Below are positions 58,896-64,000 of a DNA stretch of 64,000 bases, piece after piece. A program made the translations under genes and the position numbers. Under the pieces are notes generated by a model. It ran no database searches and had not been told where the DNA came from. It saw nothing but the letters and a program-made list of their open reading frames with translations. Origin of the DNA: Streptomyces sp. NRRL F-5135 (lineage in GTDB: Bacteria; Actinomycetota; Actinomycetes; Streptomycetales; Streptomycetaceae); assembly GCF_000719775.1 (NCBI RefSeq), contig NZ_JOHR01000001.1:62001-126000 (forward strand), read 5' to 3'. Positions within the stretch are counted from its first letter, which is position 1. Each line of letters opens with the position of its first letter.

Positions 58896-59897
58896 ATGAC
58901 ATCCGTGTCCGGAACACCGGGCAGCATCGAATCCACCACCGAAATCCTGCGGGACGAACTCCCCCGCCTGGAACAACATCAGCAGTCGCTGGAACAGGAA
59001 CTGGCCAGCGTCACCTCGCGGCTGGACTCGGTGCGCACCGCACTGGGCGCGTTGAGCGCGCTCTCCGGTCAGCCCGAGCCGGCGGACGCGGCGGACGCCC
59101 CCACCGACACCGCTCGGCCGGCGGGCGGAGCCGGTACGGACGCCGGCACGCCGGCCGGGAGGACTCCCACCGACGGCACCGTCGGTGTGACGGCCGGGAC
59201 GGAACAGGCCGCCGAGGCACCCGCCGCCGCGGCCACGGAGGTTCCCGCGCAGCGGCCGTCCGCCGAGGAGGCCCCGTCAACTCCCGTACGTGGCAAGGGC
59301 CGCAGGGCCACCACGGGCGCCGCCGGCGACACCACGGCCGCCCGGTCCGGCCGCAGGGGCACGGCGGAGGAGGCCGCCAAGGACAGCAAGCGCCGCCCGG
59401 CGAAGAAGGCACCGGCCGCGGGGCCCGCGAAGTCCCGTGCCACGAAGAAGCCTTCCGCCCCGGCCCCGGAGCGCAAGTCCGAGACCAAGCGGCCCGAGGC
59501 CAAGCGCGCCCCCGCCCCGCGCGGTGCGGCCAAGCGGACCACGACCGCCCCGGCCGCCGCCGTGAAGGCCCCCGCCAAGACAGCCGCGGCCAAGACCGCC
59601 ACCAAGACCGCTTCCGCCAAGGCCGTCACCGCCAAGGCGGCCGACAGCAAGGCCGTGAGTTCCAAGGCGGCGGGCAGCGGGGACGACGACACGCAGGCGG
59701 GCCTGACCGAACAGGTGCTCGCCGTGCTGGCCGCGGCGGGCGGCAGCCCGGTCCGTGCCCGCGATGTGGCCGAGGCCCTGGGCCGCGACCAGACGCCCGG
59801 CAGCATCAACGCCGTGCGCAGCACACTCGACCGGCTCGTCGGCTCCTCGCGGGCGCACCGGGCCGGGCGTGGGCTCTACCAGGCGCCCCGGAGCTGA
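58896..59897 (+). CDS. Histone-H1-like Lys/Ala-rich protein with C-terminal winged helix
   Basis: This 333-residue protein has three parts. Residues 1-55 form a coiled coil (L-P-R-L-E-Q-H-Q-Q-S-L-E-Q-E-L). A long disordered part (about 60-265) is rich in Ala, Lys, Pro and Thr with repeated K-A-P-A-K-T/A-K-T-A-T-K motifs, like the tail of histone H1. Residues 270-333 look like a winged helix (V-R-A-R-D-V-A-E-A-L-G, N-A-V-R-S-T-L-D-R-L). ATG 58896 is preceded by GAGAGGGCG. It probably binds DNA as a nucleoid-associated protein. No close named homologue is claimed. Confidence 0.8.
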   Translation: MTSVSGTPGSIESTTEILRDELPRLEQHQQSLEQELASVTSRLDSVRTALGALSALSGQPEPADAADAPTDTARPAGGAGTDAGTPAGRTPTDGTVGVTAGTEQAAEAPAAAATEVPAQRPSAEEAPSTPVRGKGRRATTGAAGDTTAARSGRRGTAEEAAKDSKRRPAKKAPAAGPAKSRATKKPSAPAPERKSETKRPEAKRAPAPRGAAKRTTTAPAAAVKAPAKTAAAKTATKTASAKAVTAKAADSKAVSSKAAGSGDDDTQAGLTEQVLAVLAAAGGSPVRARDVAEALGRDQTPGSINAVRSTLDRLVGSSRAHRAGRGLYQAPRS

Positions 59898-59956
59898 GCA
59901 GCGCCGGCACCGGCGACCCGAGCGCGGCCGCCGCGCCCCGTGTCCGCCCACCCCCA

Positions 59957-59993
59957 TCCGGGCCGACGGTGACCGCGTCACCGTCGGCCCGGA
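59957..59993 (+). terminator. Strong hairpin terminator
   Basis: A perfect 16-bp stem, TCCGGGCCGACGGTGA with its exact complement, closes the 5-base loop CCGCG. It lies 60 bp after the H1-like gene. The rest of the 408-bp gap to 60305 has no supported gene. Confidence 0.85.
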
Positions 59994-60305
59994 CGCGTCC
60001 GCCCACTCCCGTGGGGCCCGGCGCCGCCGCCACCTGGTCATCGCGCGCCACGCGGATATGATCGGTGGTCATGGAGCCCGGGCGGACCCCCGCACACCCC
60101 AGGTGCGGCGAAACAGGTGCGGCGAACTCACAGCGGCACACGGCGCGTTCGTGCCCTCCGCACACCCCGGCTCCCCTGTCCACGCCACGCACGGACCCGT
60201 TCGTGTCCACGAACGCACGGTCCCGTCGGTGCCCGGGGGTGTACGGCCCCCGTCCCGCACCGGACCGGCGTTCGCTCCCGACCGCCCCCGACGTTGAGGA
60301 TCACC

Positions 60306-61154
60306 GTGCCCGACGGAAGCCTGCTGGCTGTCAGCGATCTGCACATCGCCTACGACGAGAACCGCGCGCTGGTCGAGGGGCTACGGCCGCACTCCGACCA
60401 GGACTGGCTGATCGTCGCGGGTGATGTGGCGGAGAAGTACGCCGACATCGAGTGGGCACTGCGTCTGCTCGCCGGCCGTTTCTCCCGCGTGCTCTGGACG
60501 CCCGGCAACCACGAGCTGTGGACCCATCCGAAGGACCCGTGCACGCTGCGCGGCGAGGAGCGCTACCTGCGCCTGGTCGAACTCTGCCGGGAGCTGGGGA
60601 TCGTCACACCGGAGGATCCGTATCCCGTGTGGGAGGGCGCCGGCGGACCGGCGGTGGTGGCACCGCTGTTCCTGCTGTACGACTACACCTTCCGGGCACC
60701 CGGTACGACCACCACCGCCGACTCGCTGCGGGTGGCGAGGGAGGCGGGAGTGGTCTGCACCGACGAGTACTTCCTGCACCCGGACCCCCATCCGGGCCGG
60801 GACGCCTGGTGCCGGTCCCGGGTCGCGGCGACCGAGCGCCGGCTCCAGGCTCTCGACCCGTCGTTGCCGACGGTGCTGTTCAACCACTACCCCTTGGTGC
60901 GTGAGCCGACCCGGATCCTGCGCCACCCCGAGTTCGCGCAGTGGTGCGGTACGGAACTGACCGCCGACTGGCACGTGCGCTTCCGGGCCGTGTCGGTGGT
61001 CTACGGACATCTGCACATCCCCCGGGTCACCCGTTACGACGGGGTGCGCTTCGAGGAGGTCTCGATCGGCTATCCGCGCGAGTGGCGACCGCGTCCGCCC
61101 CGGGAACCACTGCGGCAGATCCTGCCCCGGCCCGAGGAGCGGGATCCACGGTGA
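60306..61154 (+). CDS. Metallophosphoesterase
   Basis: This 282-residue calcineurin-type phosphoesterase has S-D-L-H-I-A-Y, G-D-V-A-E-K, P-G-N-H-E-L-W, N-H-Y-P-L-V and Y-G-H-L-H-I, the full set of metal ligands. GTG 60306 has GAGGA upstream; the longer frame before it is low complexity. Its stop overlaps the PPTase start (GTGA). The pair is a recurrent arrangement in Streptomyces. The substrate is unknown. Confidence 0.9.
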   Translation: MPDGSLLAVSDLHIAYDENRALVEGLRPHSDQDWLIVAGDVAEKYADIEWALRLLAGRFSRVLWTPGNHELWTHPKDPCTLRGEERYLRLVELCRELGIVTPEDPYPVWEGAGGPAVVAPLFLLYDYTFRAPGTTTTADSLRVAREAGVVCTDEYFLHPDPHPGRDAWCRSRVAATERRLQALDPSLPTVLFNHYPLVREPTRILRHPEFAQWCGTELTADWHVRFRAVSVVYGHLHIPRVTRYDGVRFEEVSIGYPREWRPRPPREPLRQILPRPEERDPR

Positions 61155-61843
61155 TCGGCGGCATACTGCCGGACTGGGTCGCCGCCGAGGCCGCGTACGA
61201 CGACCCCGAGGGCGATCCGTCCGACGAACTGTTCCCGCAGGAGCGGGCGCTGATCGCCCGGGCGGTGCCCAAACGGCGGCGCGAGTTCACCACCGTACGG
61301 TTCCTGGCCCGGCGCGCCCTGCGCCGGCTGGGCGAGGCCCCCGTACCGCTGCTGCCCGACCGGCGGGGCGCGCCGTCCTGGCCCGCGGGCGTGGTGGGCA
61401 GCATGACGCACTGCGAGGGCTACCGCGCGGCGGTGGTGGCCAGATCCCCGCGCACCGCCGCGGTGGGCATCGACGCGGAACCGGACGCGCCCCTGCCGGA
61501 GGGGGTACGGGACGTCGTCACGCTGCCGGGCGAGCGCGCCCGTCTGGACGCGCTGGCCGCGCGCGATCCGCGGGTGAGCTGGGACCGTCTGCTCTTCAGC
61601 GCGAAGGAGAGCGTTTTCAAGGTGTGGTATCCGCTCACCCGGCGCGAACTGGACTTCACGGAGGCGGAGATCGAGATCGATCCGTCGGACCGGACCTTTC
61701 TGGCCCGGCTGCTGGTGCCGGGGCCGGTGATCGGCGAGCTACAGGTGACTCAGTTCCCGGGCCGTTGGATCGCGTCGCGCGGTCTGGTGGCCACGGCCGT
61801 CCACATCGGGGCCGCCCCGCACACGGGCACCGGGCCGACGTAG
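61151..61843 (+). CDS. 4'-phosphopantetheinyl transferase (EntD/Sfp type)
   Basis: This 230-residue protein has R-F-L-A-R-R-A-L, G-S-M-T-H-C-E-G-Y, the metal motif G-I-D-A-E-P, and F-S-A-K-E-S-V-F-K-V-W-Y-P-L with the catalytic Lys-Glu-Lys. It activates carrier proteins of secondary metabolism and lies outside the cluster, so it may be the general enzyme of this strain. It is co-translated with the phosphoesterase. It differs from the cluster PPTase at 22319-23095, where the first Lys of this motif is changed. Confidence 0.9.
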   Translation: MIGGILPDWVAAEAAYDDPEGDPSDELFPQERALIARAVPKRRREFTTVRFLARRALRRLGEAPVPLLPDRRGAPSWPAGVVGSMTHCEGYRAAVVARSPRTAAVGIDAEPDAPLPEGVRDVVTLPGERARLDALAARDPRVSWDRLLFSAKESVFKVWYPLTRRELDFTEAEIEIDPSDRTFLARLLVPGPVIGELQVTQFPGRWIASRGLVATAVHIGAAPHTGTGPT

Positions 61844-61857
61844 TAGAGTCGGCGCCC

Positions 61858-62235
61858 ATGTCGAAGCCTGATCATCTGCTTGTTGACATCGCCATCGCGG
61901 TGGAGTCCGAGCAAAGTAATCAGATGTCCCTCACCGTGGTCGTCCCGGGCGGCGTCATCACGGGACGGCTGGCTCCCGAGTCGGTGTGGCGAGAACGCGT
62001 GGCGGAGGTGCTGGCGGACTCCGAGCGGCTGAGGTCCTTCTCCGCCATCTTCACGTCCCCCGGCGGCGGTCCGGCTCCCCGGGACCACGACGAGCCGCCC
62101 ACCCATCTGCACTTCCACGTCGCACGCATCCTCCAGGGGAGCGTGGGCATTCCCGAGACCGGCGGCATGTACCGCATCGCCATCAAGGACGTGAGCGCCT
62201 GGACGGTCGGGGACTTCAGCTACTCCGACGGCTGA
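61858..62235 (+). CDS. GvpU-like gas-vesicle accessory protein
   Basis: This 125-residue acidic protein has a start L-L-V-D-I-A-I-A-V-E-S, a central V-V-P-G-G-V-I-T-G-R-L, H-L-H-F-H-V-A-R-I-L and a final Y-R-I-A-I-K-D-V-S-A-W-T-V-G-D-F-S. The order of elements fits the GvpU family. ATG 61858 follows a short space after the PPTase. No other gas-vesicle gene is in the window, so the role is unclear and the family call is moderate. Confidence 0.55.
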   Translation: MSKPDHLLVDIAIAVESEQSNQMSLTVVVPGGVITGRLAPESVWRERVAEVLADSERLRSFSAIFTSPGGGPAPRDHDEPPTHLHFHVARILQGSVGIPETGGMYRIAIKDVSAWTVGDFSYSDG

Positions 62236-62274
62236 GCCGCCACGACGCGGTCCGGCGCCGCGTGCCTGCCCTCC

Positions 62275-62307
62275 CGCCCCGGTACCCCGACGGTACCGGG
62301 GCGCTTT
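62275..62307 (+). terminator. Intrinsic terminator
   Basis: CGCCCCGGTACC pairs perfectly with GGTACCGGGGCG over 12 bp with a CCGAC loop, followed by a short T-containing run (CTTTCC). It lies 40 bp after the GvpU-like gene and should end the phosphoesterase-PPTase-GvpU transcript. Confidence 0.9.
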
Positions 62308-62542
62308 CCGTCCCCGCGGCCACGGAAAGCGGCCCGGCCCGGCCCCGGCCCGGTTCCTCCCCGCTCCCTTCCGACTCGGCCCGTCCCGTCCCGCCGAAAG
62401 CGCTCGCGGAATCGGCGAGAGGGCTGGTGAACACGGCGGCGGCGATCTCCGTATGACTCTGGACAGCATCCGCCGTACCGGCGGACGCGCGGCCTTCCCG
62501 CCGGGGTCGCGCGCTCGCCCCGAGACCCAGAGGATCCAGCCC

Positions 62543-62980
62543 ATGAACGACTCGATGACCGGCCAGGCCGGCCCGCCTGTCCAGGCCCTTCCCGGAGGCG
62601 AGGCCGAACTCCGTCTGGTGGTCCGCCTGGAGTGGGAGGACGTGGCCGCGCTGGGGCAGGAGGCCAGCCGGCTGGCCGCGCAGCTGAAACGTGCCGTCAG
62701 TCTCGATGAGGCCGCGAGCCACCGGCTGCGTTCCCGGACCACGCACCGGGCGAAGCCCGCCCAGGACTGGCCCGTCACCTCCGCGTCCTCGACGGGCTCC
62801 GCGGCGGCCCCCGCGGCCACCGCCCCGCCCGCCGTGACGGCCGCCCCGCCCCAGGCGGCCGCGCCGGCCGGGGTCTCGTCGCTGGCCGCGCGCACACCCG
62901 GCGAACACGCCAGGCAGGCGATCGAGAAGATCAACGGCACGGCCGGCGCCCCGCACACGGGCGGCCAGACGTCCGCCTGA
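62543..62980 (+). CDS. Hypothetical protein
   Basis: This 145-residue protein is not recognised. Residues 20-70 form a likely amphipathic helix region (E-L-R-L-V-V-R-L-E-W-E-D-V-A-A-L-G-Q-E-A-S). The middle is an Ala/Pro-rich low-complexity stretch and the C-terminus has E-H-A-R-Q-A-I-E-K-I-N-G. ATG 62543 follows GAGGA; an upstream in-frame ATG at 62453 would add 30 Arg-rich residues. It sits between a terminator and the GH15 gene. Confidence 0.55.
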   Translation: MNDSMTGQAGPPVQALPGGEAELRLVVRLEWEDVAALGQEASRLAAQLKRAVSLDEAASHRLRSRTTHRAKPAQDWPVTSASSTGSAAAPAATAPPAVTAAPPQAAAPAGVSSLAARTPGEHARQAIEKINGTAGAPHTGGQTSA

Positions 62981-63103
62981 GCCGGGGTCCGGCCCGGCCT
63001 CACCGGCATCGGAACGGGCACCCGCGTCGGCACCACCGGCCCCACCGGCGCGACATCGCGGTCCGACGTGCGACGAGAGGACCGGTGCGGGAGACTCGAC
63101 ACG

Positions 63104-64000
63104 ATGAGGGACGACGACCGAGCGGCCGGTCCCGGGTCCCGGGACGAGCCGGACGACACGTACCTGCCGATCGCCGAGCACGGCCTGATCGGGGATCTGC
63201 GCACCGCCGCGCTGGTGGGTACGGACGGCCGCGTCGACTGGTTCTGCGCGCCCCGTTTCGACTCCCCCAGTGTCTTCGGCTCGCTGCTGGACGCGGAGCG
63301 CGGCGGCTGCTGGTCGATCGAGCCGGTGTGCCAGGTCGCGACGCACAACCAGTTCTACTTCCCCGACACCAACATCCTCATCACCCGCATGCTCACCGCC
63401 GACGGCATCGTGGAGGTCCAGGACTTCATGCCGATCCGGCGGGAGCGGGACCCGGACCACCGGCAGCGGCTGGTGCGGCGCGTGGTCAACGTCCGCGGCC
63501 GGATGCGCCTCGCGGTGCGGGTCGCGCCCCGGATGGACTACGGCCGCGCGAGTCACCGGGTGGAGCGGACACCGGACGGCGTACGGTTCACCGCTGCCGC
63601 GCTCACGCTCTCGCTGCGGGCGTCCGTCCCCCTGGAGACGGACGCCCGCGACGCCCGGGCGGAGTTCGACCTCCCCGAGCGCGCGTCGGCGCTGTTCGTG
63701 CTCGAGGCCGCCGACGATCCGATCAGCTGTGCCACGGGCATGGTCGACGCGGTGGTCGCCGAGGAGCTGTTCGAGGCCACCGTGGCCTTCTGGCGCCGCT
63801 GGCTGCGCCAGTCGACGTACACCGGCCGCTGGCGGGAGATGGTGCACCGCTCGGCGCTCACCCTCAAGCTGCTGACCCACGAGCCGTCCGGTGCGATCGT
63901 CGCCGCGCCGACCCTCGGACTTCCCGAGCTGGTGGGCGGCGCGCGGAACTGGGACTACCGCTACGTGTGGATCAGGGACGCCGCCTTCTCGCTGTACGCG
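63104..64000 (+). CDS. GH15-family glucoamylase/trehalase, N-terminal part (3' end outside window)
   Basis: The frame opens at ATG 63104 and is still open at the window edge, giving 299 residues of a protein that is usually about 600. It has the typical start Y-L-P-I-A-E-H-G-L-I-G-D-L-R-T-A-A-L-V-G, W-F-C-A-P-R-F-D-S-P-S-V-F, and N-W-D-Y-R-Y-V-W-I-R-D-A-A-F-S-L near the edge, which is the conserved entry to the (alpha/alpha)6 catalytic barrel. Members include glucoamylases and actinobacterial trehalases. The catalytic Glu pair lies beyond the edge, so the substrate cannot be decided. Confidence 0.95.
   Translation, partial: MRDDDRAAGPGSRDEPDDTYLPIAEHGLIGDLRTAALVGTDGRVDWFCAPRFDSPSVFGSLLDAERGGCWSIEPVCQVATHNQFYFPDTNILITRMLTADGIVEVQDFMPIRRERDPDHRQRLVRRVVNVRGRMRLAVRVAPRMDYGRASHRVERTPDGVRFTAAALTLSLRASVPLETDARDARAEFDLPERASALFVLEAADDPISCATGMVDAVVAEELFEATVAFWRRWLRQSTYTGRWREMVHRSALTLKLLTHEPSGAIVAAPTLGLPELVGGARNWDYRYVWIRDAAFSLYA

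Overview
The window is high-GC actinomycete chromosome and reads as Streptomyces. Third codon positions are almost all G or C, GTG and TTG starts are frequent, TTA codons are very rare, and Streptomyces-type genes are present (DUF6230/DUF6114 pair, SpoIIE-type phosphatase, PhoX with a Tat signal, IdeR/DmdR-like iron boxes). Its centre is a biosynthetic gene cluster at about 6.1-37.05 kb that I cannot match to a known product. Decayed genes lie on both sides of it.

Left flank (1-5.7 kb): the 3' end of a PrpF-family isomerase and an SLC13/MatC-type carboxylate carrier, then gene remnants (DoxX fragment, alpha/beta-hydrolase pseudogene). Next is a MarR gene divergent from an NmrA-like/SDR pair across a perfect 10-bp inverted repeat, and a frameshifted TetR remnant.

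Cluster (6.1-37.05 kb): a plus-strand arm carries a methyltransferase with a TTA codon, a P-loop kinase, an aldo/keto reductase and a heterodimeric ABC exporter. A long minus-strand operon, read from a promoter near 26.29 kb, carries ACP2, O-methyltransferase, GT2 glycosyltransferase, a second kinase, PPTase, ACP1, two ketosynthase-like proteins that both lack the nucleophilic cysteine, an AMP-ligase, an acyltransferase, a ketoreductase, a fused PabA-PabB aminodeoxychorismate synthase, Trm112 and a POT transporter. A further minus-strand group has a BtrH/C39-like protein, a GMC oxidoreductase and its small subunit, with a DXD glycosyltransferase divergent from it. A last minus-strand operon has a methyltransferase, a KDPG-aldolase-like protein, two class III aminotransferases, an inositol-monophosphatase-like phosphatase and a Gfo/Idh oxidoreductase. 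The set suggests an aminated sugar or cyclitol joined to an ACP-borne acyl group derived from 4-amino-4-deoxychorismate. The product is inferred and not established.

Right flank (37.3-64 kb): PhoX phosphatase, a narG pseudogene, a MarR regulator, a GAF-PP2C phosphatase with RNase H, an aldo/keto reductase, an iron-siderophore uptake operon with two iron boxes, an acyltransferase-3 membrane protein, the DUF6114/DUF6230 pair, a secreted protein, a GH42 beta-galactosidase, an FUSC membrane protein, a histone-H1-like winged-helix protein, a metallophosphoesterase coupled to a second PPTase, a GvpU-like protein, a small hypothetical protein, and the 5' part of a GH15 glucoamylase/trehalase gene.

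No tRNA, rRNA, CRISPR array or intact insertion sequence was seen.
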